This document shows positions 17,197 to 25,104 of a DNA stretch of 48,324 nt, one piece after another. The stretch is from assembly GCA_964602475.1 (NCBI GenBank), contig CAZRRN010000022.1, forward strand, positions 1-48,324. The letters are read 5' to 3'. Made by a program: the position numbers and the translations under genes. The notes under the pieces were generated by a model. That model searched no databases and was not told the DNA's origin. It saw only the letters and a program-made list of their open reading frames with translations. The number at the start of each line of letters is the position of its first letter. The stretch's first letter is position 1. Source of the DNA: SZUA-448 sp964602475 (lineage in GTDB: Bacteria > Bacillota > Clostridia > Lachnospirales > Lachnospiraceae).

Positions 17197-17400
17197 TTAC
17201 TCTGCTATGGTCGGTTTACGTAACGTACGTAAGCACTGAGCACACAGATAAATCTTCTTTGATGTTCCGTCAATGTCCATCTTTACGCTTCTGATGTTCG
17301 ACTTCCACATCTTATTGGATCTTCCTGATACGTGACTTCTGGAATGACTAACCGCCTTTCCGAACTGAGCCCCTTTATCACACATTGCACATCTAGCCAT
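17197..17400 (-). CDS. rpmB: 50S ribosomal protein L28
   Basis: A 67-aa L28 of the large ribosomal subunit. It is the zinc-binding (C+) form, with Cys pairs at residues 4/7 (CAMC) and 53/56 (CAQC), and has the conserved HSRSHVSGRSNKMWKSN segment. AAGGAGG precedes the ATG by about 9 bases. The neighbouring Asp23 and fakA genes give the usual Firmicutes rpmB-yloU-yloV order, although a small plus-strand gene has been placed between rpmB and Asp23. Confidence 0.97.
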   Translation of the reverse strand: MARCAMCDKGAQFGKAVSHSRSHVSGRSNKMWKSNIRSVKMDIDGTSKKIYLCAQCLRTLRKPTIAE

Positions 17401-17497
17401 GTATATGCACCTCCTTAGCTGTTAATTATAAGTTCGTGCATACGTCGGTTTCCGATAATATCCCGCCAAAAAAGCACGATTATTTACAAACAAAAAT

Positions 17498-17526
17498 ATT
17501 CTAGCAGAAACGCACAGCGAATGCAA
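17498..17526 (-). promoter_or_regulatory. rpmB promoter
   Basis: On the minus strand TTGCAT (17526-17521) and TAGAAT (17503-17498) are separated by 17 bp. This predicts a leader of roughly 90 bases before rpmB, long enough for feedback control, though I see no specific structure in it. Confidence 0.75.
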
Positions 17527-17585
17527 GTCTTTTTTTCATTTTTTACTTCATCGATCTTTCTCTGCCGCTCACATAGAGACCTGCA

Positions 17586-18014
17586 TTATTCCTCAGAAGC
17601 TTCCGTTCCTGCAGTTTCGTTGTTCTTCACAACCGCCGCCGCCTTCGCATCCATCTTCTTTTCTGCAGCCTTTGCCTTCGGATCCTTTTTGAATTTATCA
17701 ATCAAATCCGGAACCAGATCAATGATCTTAGTAACCGCGTCCTGATTCTTAACATTCACAAGACGTGCGCTTCCGTTCTGAATTACAAGAACGGAGCTCG
17801 GTGATATCTTTCCGCCCATACCGCCGCCGGCATTGTTCTTTCCGTTACCGTTGAATGCTCCTGCTCCGACACCAAAGCTGACTTCAACAAGCGGAAGTAC
17901 AATTGTTCCGTCATCAAACCGAACAGCATCCCCGACTACCGTCTTCGTTGTAATAAATCCGTCCATTCCCTTAAAGAGAGATTCAACCGTTGCTATAAAA
18001 CTGTTCTCTGCCAT
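17586..18014 (-). CDS. gerW: GerW/YtfJ-family sporulation protein
   Basis: A 142-aa protein with the GerW (YtfJ) fold signature: TKTVVGDAVRFDDGTIVLPL, a glycine-rich VSFGVGAGAFNG...GGGMGGKISP segment and a hydrophobic ASVLVI-like strand. In Bacillus the protein is made in the forespore and is needed for normal germination. The tail (about residue 110 on) is a low-complexity Lys/Ala/Glu stretch. GGAGG lies shortly before the ATG. The DUF2953 gene ends 18 bp upstream, the same pairing as ytfI-ytfJ, so the two are probably one operon. Confidence 0.92.
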   Translation of the reverse strand: MAENSFIATVESLFKGMDGFITTKTVVGDAVRFDDGTIVLPLVEVSFGVGAGAFNGNGKNNAGGGMGGKISPSSVLVIQNGSARLVNVKNQDAVTKIIDLVPDLIDKFKKDPKAKAAEKKMDAKAAAVVKNNETAGTEASEE

Positions 18015-18032
18015 GTTCTCCTCCTTATATAC

Positions 18033-19037
18033 CTATGATACAGCCGCCGACTTACCAAAATCCGTCTGAAACTTTCCAAAGTTCGTACGAAGCGACTTGA
18101 AATTCTTATTGAACCAAAGCTTTATAAATAAAACAATCAGTACAATCGAAATAATTCTGCCCTTCATAATCAGCTCACATTCAAACTCCGGTTCTTCGAA
18201 GTTCGGACAGATTCGAATGCTCTTACCGTATTTTCCATAAAAAATTCCAAGAACCGCAAGAATATATCCCGTACTGCTTGGGTCTCCCGTACCGTAATTC
18301 AGATACCCTTTGGTATTCCTCGGTCTCATGTGCTTTAGCAGTCCGGAAATACTTTTTAAGAGGAGACGGATTCCTGTTTTGTTCTCTTCTAGCTGAATAA
18401 AATCATACAGCACACGATATTTATACCGGATGGTTCTCACTAGCCGGACCGGTGCAAAAATCACAGAAAGAAGCTTGTCCCTGATTCGTGTAAAAAATGT
18501 TTTGGTTTCCTGTTCCGTATAAGACTCATATTCTTCTGTCTCGCTTTTCGGAAGCGTCATATCAAGCTCTTTTGGTTTATCATTAATTCCGTTCTCAGAC
18601 TTTTCTTTCGGAGTGCTCTTTACATTCTTTGCATTTCCCTGCTTTGATTCCGAAATCTGTTTTCCGGTTTTCTTTTTCTTCTTTGAGTCCGGAATCTGTT
18701 CCGCTGCTTTCTTCTCCGCTTCTTTGCTTCCCTCACGAACCTCTTTTTTTATTTCTTTTTCAGGGAATTCGGTACTGTCATAAAAAATCTTTCCGAATAT
18801 TCGAACCTGCGTCAGCGGGCTCTTGCTTCCGGTATATGTAAAAGATATATTAAGCAAATGAAACAGCCAGGTTAACCGTGCCAGAACAAATATGTCGTCC
18901 TTTTTGTGTCCCTCAATTCTGTAACGGAACGGAACCAGAAGAACCATCAGCAGAATCAGTAAAATCAATCCGAGCACAGAGGCAAGTACAATTCCAAGTA
19001 TTTTCAAAATCATCAGCAAAACATGCAGAAATCCCAT
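18033..19037 (-). CDS. DUF2953 (YtfI-like) membrane-anchored sporulation protein
   Basis: A 334-aa protein with an N-terminal membrane helix (about residues 4-35), a start reading PFRYRIEGHKKDD, a charged Lys/Glu-rich low-complexity linker (about 105-175) and a C-terminal domain with LNYGTGDPSSTGYILAVLG, the conserved DUF2953 motif, followed by a second hydrophobic stretch. The family is linked to sporulation by its partnership with gerW, which follows here by 18 bp. The function is otherwise unknown. Confidence 0.88.
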   Translation of the reverse strand: MGFLHVLLMILKILGIVLASVLGLILLILLMVLLVPFRYRIEGHKKDDIFVLARLTWLFHLLNISFTYTGSKSPLTQVRIFGKIFYDSTEFPEKEIKKEVREGSKEAEKKAAEQIPDSKKKKKTGKQISESKQGNAKNVKSTPKEKSENGINDKPKELDMTLPKSETEEYESYTEQETKTFFTRIRDKLLSVIFAPVRLVRTIRYKYRVLYDFIQLEENKTGIRLLLKSISGLLKHMRPRNTKGYLNYGTGDPSSTGYILAVLGIFYGKYGKSIRICPNFEEPEFECELIMKGRIISIVLIVLFIKLWFNKNFKSLRTNFGKFQTDFGKSAAVS

Positions 19038-19081
19038 GCCGGTCTATCCCCCATACTGCGCCTCTCGGATATGCGAACCAG

Positions 19082-19390
19082 TCACCGGAAGTATTCACGA
19101 ACCCGGAACGCTCCGGTCTCACGGTACATTTCTTCAATCATATCCCGTACCAGCGTGTCTGCTTCGTCCCTGCCTCTGGCAAGTCCGATTATATAAAGCT
19201 CTCTTCGCCGGTAATGCGGAAACTTAAACTCCTTCGCCGGGAGAATTTCCAATAGATTCTCTTCATTCTCCGCAAAAGTAATACAATACAGATCATGTGT
19301 TAATCTGTTTGTTTCAATCCGCTTTTTCAGGCGTTCGCAGGACTTTTTGGTTTTTTCATCACAATAAAGCTTACTGCTCCAGACAATCAT
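19082..19390 (-). CDS. Conserved-looking hypothetical protein (102 aa)
   Basis: I recognise no family. The protein begins MIVWSSKLYCDEKTKKSCER and contains FAENEENLLEILPAKEF and ARGRDEADTLVRDMIEEMY. It is soluble, charged, with no membrane segment. The reading frame can start six codons earlier at GTG 19408, but neither start has a good ribosome binding site; AAGGG about 14 bases before the ATG is the best candidate. It lies 44 bp upstream of the DUF2953 gene and 27 bp or so after the previous gene, so it probably belongs to that operon. Confidence 0.65.
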   Translation of the reverse strand: MIVWSSKLYCDEKTKKSCERLKKRIETNRLTHDLYCITFAENEENLLEILPAKEFKFPHYRRRELYIIGLARGRDEADTLVRDMIEEMYRETGAFRVREYFR

Positions 19391-19435
19391 AAAATGATTA
19401 TAACACACCCTTCATATAAAAATACAGTCTTTTTT

Positions 19436-20785
19436 TTATAAAGTAGTATTTTCCGAAAGCGCATCACATAACAAATCCACTGAGATACGTTTTTCGGAAT
19501 AATCTCTGCAATTATCCAAAGAATACCGCACATAATCCATCACAGCACTTCTCGATGAAAAGAATACCGGAAGCTCCTTCATAACTGCCGCCATAATTGC
19601 GCGGTTCCGTTTTGCATCACGTTGTGCAAATGCAAGCTCTAGTTCTTTCTGCAGCGTCTTTGTTGTTCTCTCAATATATTCCTTGTCAGCCGGCTCCGCA
19701 GATTCCTCTTCCAGATTGGCAAACAGACTCGGTGATGCCAGCTCACTGCACAGCTCCAGCACTTCCTGTTGTTCCTTCAGACCAAGTTCTGAAAGCCTTG
19801 CTGAATCATGATCCGCAATGGAACAAATTCTTCCTTCTGCGTTGTGCACCAGCTCTGCGTAGCGTTCCAGTTCACCCTCCGTACTGCCAAACAGTTCGTA
19901 CAGTTCTTCTGGAAGCTCTTGTCCGTCTGACTTCTCCCCATGTCCGGAAAGCCATTCTGTCAACGGCTTCAAAGTGTTATTCCTTTCCTTTATGAGCTCG
20001 GAAGCATTCGGTTCAGTAAGAAGCAGAATATAGAGAGGGTTGATGACCTCCTGTAAATCTGCATAATAATCCGAGTAAGAATTCAGCTTCTCCGTTACAA
20101 GGTTGAGCTGCCCGGTAAGGGAATAATACTCTTCTTCTGTCAATTCCTTCAGATTTGTCTTCTCAAACTGAGCTTTTGCCTGTAAAAGCTCAGGAAACTC
20201 CTTCATGCTCTCCGGCTGGTAAAGACCTGCCGCACTTCGTACCATATAGAGAAGCTTCTCAACAACAGACTGCTCCGAATTCTCGTATAATGCTAGACTG
20301 TCCTCCAGAATATCCATAAATTTTATACGGGTAAGTCTGACCGGCAGTTGGGCAAGCATCATTTGAATGTTCAGATTAATCGTCGTATTGTCTGTATCAG
20401 CAAAAATAATCTGCAGAACTCTTCTTGCTTCCTCATCATTGTCAAACTCCTGATCCTGCGGTTCGAATTTAAGTTCCATCCGGTTCAGTATGTATTCATA
20501 TATCAGAAAGGTATCTGTAAACGCACTGACTGCTTCCATCCGGGCTATTACGGTTTTCCTTAATGTCCCCAGCTGTTTTGCAAGCGTTCTGCTGTTTCCG
20601 TCGGAAAGATATGCTTTGATAATTTTCCAAAGCTCTGCAGTCAGATGGTTCTCCTGCTGCTCCTTACTGCGTTCATAAAGTGTATAGCCGCAGATTGCAA
20701 CCTGCATTCCCGCATAACGGCTGTATTGATCCGTTATCTCCTGCAGAGTTTTAGAAATATCTGTTTCTCTTGTATTATTCTTCAA
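19436..20785 (-). CDS. Hypothetical helical protein (449 aa)
   Basis: I recognise no domain. The protein is almost entirely helical and acidic, with no signal peptide or membrane segment; Glu/Leu-rich stretches suggest coiled coils or helical repeats. I place the start at TTG 20785 (KNNTRETDISKTLQEI), which has GGGGGGAG about 8 bases upstream. The open frame runs 38 codons further to GTG 20899, but that part is Lys/Arg-rich and encoded by the 18-bp repeat array, and has no ribosome binding site. It lies upstream of the DUF2953/gerW pair on the same strand, so it may belong to the same sporulation-linked group; this is inference. Confidence 0.7.
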   Translation of the reverse strand: MKNNTRETDISKTLQEITDQYSRYAGMQVAICGYTLYERSKEQQENHLTAELWKIIKAYLSDGNSRTLAKQLGTLRKTVIARMEAVSAFTDTFLIYEYILNRMELKFEPQDQEFDNDEEARRVLQIIFADTDNTTINLNIQMMLAQLPVRLTRIKFMDILEDSLALYENSEQSVVEKLLYMVRSAAGLYQPESMKEFPELLQAKAQFEKTNLKELTEEEYYSLTGQLNLVTEKLNSYSDYYADLQEVINPLYILLLTEPNASELIKERNNTLKPLTEWLSGHGEKSDGQELPEELYELFGSTEGELERYAELVHNAEGRICSIADHDSARLSELGLKEQQEVLELCSELASPSLFANLEEESAEPADKEYIERTTKTLQKELELAFAQRDAKRNRAIMAAVMKELPVFFSSRSAVMDYVRYSLDNCRDYSEKRISVDLLCDALSENTTL

Positions 20786-20845
20786 TGATCCACTCTCCCC
20801 CCTGTTTACCCTGTTCTGTTCCCCCGTTTGCTTATCTGTCCTACA

Positions 20846-20899
20846 CCGCTTCCGCTTTGTACACGGCTTCTGCTTTGTACCCGGCTTTCGCTCATTCAC
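20846..20899. repeat. 18-bp tandem repeat, about 2.5 copies
   Basis: Units at 20846-20863, 20864-20881 and a partial one at 20882-20899 share the pattern C(C/G)GCTTC(C/T)GCTTTGTAC. The last runs directly into the first 51-bp unit (20893), so the two arrays overlap. It fills part of the 308-bp gap between two minus-strand genes. Confidence 0.75.
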
Positions 20900-21045
20900 G
20901 TTTGCTGCTGTTCTGTGCTGCTACCTTGCACTTTGCTGCCACTCATTCACGTTTGCTACTGTTCTGTGCTGCTGCCTTGCGCTCGGCTGTCGCTCATTCA
21001 CGTTTGCTGCTGTTCTGTGCTGCTACCTTGCACTCTGCTGCCACT
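20893..21045. repeat. 51-bp minisatellite, three copies
   Basis: Units start at 20893, 20944 and 20995, each beginning CATTCACGTTTGCT and containing GTTCTGTGCTGCT. They differ by a few substitutions and no indels. There is no unique spacer, so it is not a CRISPR. The unit length is a multiple of three, so a long plus-strand frame stays open across it, but no ribosome binding site or known protein supports coding. On the minus strand, copies 1 and 3 carry a TAG in the frame of the downstream gene. Confidence 0.9.
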
Positions 21046-21093
21046 TTATGCTCCGCTGTTCTGCAGTTTCTTCCGCCTTGCGGTCGGTACCGG

Positions 21094-21993
21094 TTACTTC
21101 ACATGCTCATGTGTAAATAAATGATCCGAACAGTATTCATAATTCCCGTTGCATTTTGAACAGAACCGGAACTCCAGATTCTCATCATCAAGCTCTGTCC
21201 GTCCGCATACTGCACATTTGTGCCTTGTAATGACATTGCGACCGTTTACGTTGACCGTCTGTCCTGATTCCCGTGTTCCCTGACGCACACTGCGGCGGAA
21301 CTCTGCCTTACGCCGGAACTCAGACGGTGAAATCCGCTTGTAATTTCTGGTTGTAAAGAAGAAAATCAGGAAGTTTGCCATAGCGACTATGATAGCAATT
21401 CCGATACTGATATACATGATATCCTGCTCAATGATTCCAATCCTAATTACATTAAAAATGTTATAGCCCATGATTGCCGCATAAATCCATGCAAGCCACT
21501 TAACCTTGACCGGAATAATGAAAAACAGCAGGAACTGCACATTCGGATAAAGTGCCGCAAATGCAAAGAACATTGACTGGTTAATATATCCGATAGACAT
21601 CGGATAGCTGTAACCGACTCCGGTTGTAAGCTTAGTGACAAGATAGATAATTACCACTGCAAGAATGTTGAACAAAATACCGGAAAGGAAATACAGGTTA
21701 AAGCGGAATGACCCCCAGGCATTCTCCAGTGAATTCCCGATCATATAATACAGATATACGCTAATCAGAAGAAACAGTATATTGCTGTCTGCCGGTTGAA
21801 TCAGAAAGGTTACAACTCTCCAGATCTGTCCCTGCAGAAGCTTGTCGATATCGAGCATCAAATACTCCGAATAAAAAGTAGGTGAAACCAGATTAATCGC
21901 AAAGCCCGCAATATACAGAACCACGATATAACGCATCAGGTTTTTGATTGCATAACGTCCGAATTTACGTTCCATCTTATAAATTAAATTCAT
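21094..21993 (-). CDS. Rhomboid-fold membrane protein without catalytic serine, with C-terminal zinc ribbon
   Basis: A 299-aa protein with about six membrane helices. The loop-1 motif GQIWRVVTFLIQP and the NSLENAWGSFRFNLYFLSG segment match the rhomboid/derlin superfamily. Where active rhomboids have GASG, this protein reads GYINQSMFFAFAALYPN, so the serine-histidine dyad is missing and it is probably a pseudoprotease. After the membrane part comes a basic linker and a zinc-ribbon-like tail (about residues 250-295) with CAVC, CSKC and a final C-x2-H. AAAGGAG lies 8 bases before the ATG. The next gene downstream is separated by a repeat-filled gap of 308 bp. Confidence 0.82.
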   Translation of the reverse strand: MNLIYKMERKFGRYAIKNLMRYIVVLYIAGFAINLVSPTFYSEYLMLDIDKLLQGQIWRVVTFLIQPADSNILFLLISVYLYYMIGNSLENAWGSFRFNLYFLSGILFNILAVVIIYLVTKLTTGVGYSYPMSIGYINQSMFFAFAALYPNVQFLLFFIIPVKVKWLAWIYAAIMGYNIFNVIRIGIIEQDIMYISIGIAIIVAMANFLIFFFTTRNYKRISPSEFRRKAEFRRSVRQGTRESGQTVNVNGRNVITRHKCAVCGRTELDDENLEFRFCSKCNGNYEYCSDHLFTHEHVK

Positions 21994-22087
21994 CAGGCTG
22001 ACTCCTTTATATCATTTTACCAAGATTGACCTACAGTATACCATTTTTATTTCGTTCTTGCATCAGTTTTTGAAATTTAAGCATTTG

Positions 22088-22927
22088 TTAATAAAATTTT
22101 TTGAATCCCGGCTTCCGTCCCTCAAACACCGTATAATAATCAAACCCTGCTTTCTTCAGTACTTCCTCGGCGGCAGTAAAATGTCCTGCAAGATCCCCGG
22201 TACAGTGCGCATCCGACCCCACGGTAATCAGTTCACCGCCAAGCTCCCGGTATCTTGTCACAATCTCCTGCTTTGGATTTGTGCTGAAAATGCCATACTG
22301 GGGCTTCAGCCCCTTGGTATTGATTTCAATTCCTTTTCCGGCGGAAATCAGCGTTTTTAGAAGCTCTTCAATCAGATCACGGTAATCAGCACAGGAATAC
22401 CCCTTGCTTTGGTTCTGCTCCGGAGCATAGCGGATCAGATAATCAATATGTCCGTAACAGTCATAACAGTTATAGTTTTTCGCATTGTCAAGATCAGCCT
22501 GAAAATACATCTCCATGCTTTCCCTGATTGTATGGGACTCCCAGTATTCCGGATATGCGGGATCGACATGTTCCATCAAGTGAGTCGAACCAATCACGAA
22601 ATCCCATTGATGAGCGTTCACCAGAGAATCGCAGCGTTTCTTCACCGTTTCCAAAAGCTCAGGTTCATTTCGTAGACCTAGCTCCACTCCGATCAGAACC
22701 TTCAGCTTGTCGCTGTATTTTCTTTTCAGTTCCGAAAGTTCCGAAAAATAAAGCTGCGGATCAAATTCAAAATACCCTTCCGGAGGATACGGGTATTCAT
22801 AATCCATATGATCCGTAAAACAAAGGGTATGAAGACCCAGCTCAACAGCTCTCTTTATCATCCGCTCCGGTTTCTCCTTTGAATCTCCGGAATATCTGCT
22901 GTGTGTATGAAAATCTGCTCTTATCAT
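22088..22927 (-). CDS. Histidinol-phosphatase-type PHP phosphoesterase
   Basis: A 279-aa PHP-domain metal-dependent phosphatase of the HisK/HisJ type, which removes phosphate from L-histidinol phosphate in histidine synthesis. Metal-binding motifs are in order: DFHTHSRYSGD (residues 5-15), FTDHMD, GVELGL, GSTHLME, CYGHIDYL and GSDAH near the end. Length is normal. GGGAG precedes the ATG by 5 bases. No other histidine gene is nearby, so another phosphoester substrate is possible. It follows rqcH by 30 bp. Confidence 0.88.
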   Translation of the reverse strand: MIRADFHTHSRYSGDSKEKPERMIKRAVELGLHTLCFTDHMDYEYPYPPEGYFEFDPQLYFSELSELKRKYSDKLKVLIGVELGLRNEPELLETVKKRCDSLVNAHQWDFVIGSTHLMEHVDPAYPEYWESHTIRESMEMYFQADLDNAKNYNCYDCYGHIDYLIRYAPEQNQSKGYSCADYRDLIEELLKTLISAGKGIEINTKGLKPQYGIFSTNPKQEIVTRYRELGGELITVGSDAHCTGDLAGHFTAAEEVLKKAGFDYYTVFEGRKPGFKKFY

Positions 22928-22957
22928 AATAACTCCCTTGCAGTAAAGTTATTCGTA

Positions 22958-24715
22958 TTATTTATCTGTCTCGTTTAGTTCCACCCGGCGCCCGTCTGCC
23001 ATAAGCGAATAGTTGGTGTAATACACCACAAATCCCGGTCTGCTGCCGCCCGGCTTCTTGAGATTCTTCTTCAATGTATAATCAACCTCAACCTTGTCCT
23101 GTCCGCGGCCCGAGGAATAATAGGCAGCGCAGGCTCCCGCTTCCTCATAAACCCTGTCCGGAAGCTCTTTTCCATGTGTTTTTACAATCACATGAGAGCC
23201 TGGAATCCCTTTCGCATGGAACCACCAGTCATTCCCGTCTGCAAGCTTAAAGCTCAGTTCTTCATTCTGCAGATTGTTTTTTCCGACATAGATATCAAAA
23301 CCGTCCGATGAAATAAAATGATATGGTCCGTTCTTTACCTTTTTACTCTGTCCCCCCTGTCTGCCCTTTTTCTGAAGCAGACGTTTCTTAAGATATCCGC
23401 CTTCCGCAAGCTCTTCTCTGATTTGCAGCAGATCCTCTTTAGCCGCCGCAATGTCAAGCGCAGTACGAACCGAATCAAGATACTGCACCTCATCTTTGGT
23501 CTCGGCGATTAGTTTATCCAGATTCTCAGCAGTCCTCTTCTGTTTACTGTATTTTTCAAAATAATGCTTTGCATTCTCAATTGCCGAAAGCTGCGGATCA
23601 AGAGGAATCGTTATTTCTTCGTTGTTATAGTAATTCACGACGGTCAGCTTCTCGTCTCCGGAAGCTGCTTCATAACCGTAGGTCGTCAGAAGTTCTCCGT
23701 AGATTTTGTATTTATCCCTGCCCTCTGTGTCCGAGAGTTGCTTCCTTTGTAAATCAAGCTTCCGTACTGCACGTTCATAAATGTTTGCCACTGTTTTTCG
23801 AAGCTCCGTAGAACGCTGCTTGATGCAGGCAGACGCATTCCTGTCAGAATAATACGTTTCCAGCATAGCAGAAACCGTATCAAACGAAACCTTTTCAAGC
23901 GCTTCATAGCAGCGAAGCTCCAGTACCGAGAATTCTGCCGGTTCGCCGTTCTGGTAATAAACCGCAGGATGAAAGCTTTGCTCCTTTACATCCTCGGTCA
24001 TACGTGAGAAAATGCCGGCAAGATGCAGCTTCTCCGTATCATTTAATGTATTGGACGGGCGGTCTGCATCAAGTGAAGCCCGGTATAAAAGCTCGTTTGC
24101 AATCAGCGGACTGATTCCTGTCAGGGACTGGTAAACAGCCTTTCCCGCAGGAAGCGGACGGCTCAAAACCGTATCAATAAACTCCTGTCGCTCCACCTCG
24201 AGAGGATTTTTCTTATCCTCGGTCTTCGGGATAAAATACACTCTGCCGGGAAGCACCTCACGCACGGAGCTAACCATTCCGGAAATATGCCGGATACTGT
24301 CCACGATTGTCAAGCCCTCGTCACAGAGAATAATATTGCTGTGCTTGCCCATAACCTCAATAATCAGGTATTTAATACACCGATCTCCCATCTCATTCAG
24401 ATGCTCGATCTTGAACCGCAGGGTACGCTCAAATTCCGGCTGCTCCACATCAAGGATTCTTGCACTGTTAAAGTGTTTTCGAAGCAGCATACAGAAGTTC
24501 GGCGCTGTGAGCGGAGACGGTTTGTTCTGCTCCGTCAGATATACAAGCGGCATCCCCGCACCCACTGACAGGAACAGACGGTACTGATCGTAATTCTTTA
24601 TGGTCAGAATCAGTTCTTCTTTTTCCGGCTGGCTGATTTTCATGATTCGCCCGCCGACCAGCTTTTGTTTCAGTTCTGCCGCAAGGGCAGAGATTACAAT
24701 TCCGTCAAATGCCAT
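22958..24715 (-). CDS. rqcH: Ribosome quality control protein RqcH (NFACT family)
   Basis: RqcH binds stalled 50S-peptidyl-tRNA complexes and adds C-terminal alanine tails that mark the chain for degradation. The 585-aa protein has all NFACT parts: NFACT-N starting MAFDGIVISALAAELK, with GGRIMKI and the Asp-Arg ... Glu-Val-Met block (GDRCIKYLIIEVMGKHSNI) that corresponds to residues needed for tRNA binding; helix-hairpin-helix and coiled-coil arms; and the C-terminal NFACT-R domain with DGFDIYVGKNNLQNEELSF and WWFHAKGIPGSHVI. AAAGG precedes the ATG. It was formerly called fibronectin-binding protein. Confidence 0.95.
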   Translation of the reverse strand: MAFDGIVISALAAELKQKLVGGRIMKISQPEKEELILTIKNYDQYRLFLSVGAGMPLVYLTEQNKPSPLTAPNFCMLLRKHFNSARILDVEQPEFERTLRFKIEHLNEMGDRCIKYLIIEVMGKHSNIILCDEGLTIVDSIRHISGMVSSVREVLPGRVYFIPKTEDKKNPLEVERQEFIDTVLSRPLPAGKAVYQSLTGISPLIANELLYRASLDADRPSNTLNDTEKLHLAGIFSRMTEDVKEQSFHPAVYYQNGEPAEFSVLELRCYEALEKVSFDTVSAMLETYYSDRNASACIKQRSTELRKTVANIYERAVRKLDLQRKQLSDTEGRDKYKIYGELLTTYGYEAASGDEKLTVVNYYNNEEITIPLDPQLSAIENAKHYFEKYSKQKRTAENLDKLIAETKDEVQYLDSVRTALDIAAAKEDLLQIREELAEGGYLKKRLLQKKGRQGGQSKKVKNGPYHFISSDGFDIYVGKNNLQNEELSFKLADGNDWWFHAKGIPGSHVIVKTHGKELPDRVYEEAGACAAYYSSGRGQDKVEVDYTLKKNLKKPGGSRPGFVVYYTNYSLMADGRRVELNETDK

Positions 24716-24768
24716 TTTTTAACCTTTCTGGATCGTGCCATTCCAAGACTGCCTGATAAATATATCTC

Positions 24769-25104
24769 CTAGAACAGCTCATCCATCAATGTCCGGCTGA
24801 CTGCAAAGCGGCCTGCATAACACTCTTTTTCGATTTCGTTTGCTGCATATTCCACAAAAGCATCCATTTCCTGTTCCGTCAGATACAGATACTCCCGATC
24901 CAGCTCCTCGTGAACCGCGTCATAAAAATCCGTAATAAATGCATGACGTTTCATAAATGCATCTTCTTCAAACTCATACACATAGCAGTTTTTGAATTCC
25001 TTAATATTCCTGTAAATCCGGTATCCATGATGCCATATATCATTTCTCCTTACCTTATCTATTGCTTTTTTTACCCAACTCCGGGTTCTGTGGTGATTAT
25101 TCAT
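24769..25104 (-). CDS. Hypothetical protein overlapping mnmA (111 aa)
   Basis: I recognise no family. The protein is soluble and rich in Tyr, Glu and Asp, with HHGYRIYRNIKEFKNCYVYE and EELDREYLYLTEQEMDAF. The ATG at 25104 overlaps the mnmA stop (ATGAATAA), a typical translational coupling, which is why I choose it over longer forms of the frame. It has no strong ribosome binding site of its own. It ends 53 bp before rqcH, so iscS, mnmA, this gene and rqcH may form one transcript. Confidence 0.7.
   Translation of the reverse strand: MNNHHRTRSWVKKAIDKVRRNDIWHHGYRIYRNIKEFKNCYVYEFEEDAFMKRHAFITDFYDAVHEELDREYLYLTEQEMDAFVEYAANEIEKECYAGRFAVSRTLMDELF

Noticed and set aside
19388..19408. Leaderless promoter for the 102-aa gene (TTATAAT just before its ATG)
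   Set aside because: No -35 element at suitable spacing, and the gene probably belongs to an operon, so the hexamer may be chance.
20893..21045. CRISPR array
   Set aside because: The units are contiguous with no unique spacers, only three copies are present, and there is no cas gene in the window. The same holds for the 26-bp and 19-bp arrays.
20770..21124. Long plus-strand frames across the 51-bp repeats
   Set aside because: They stay open because the repeat unit is a multiple of three. They have no ribosome binding site, overlap the ends of two real minus-strand genes and have repeat-derived composition rich in Leu, Cys and Ala.
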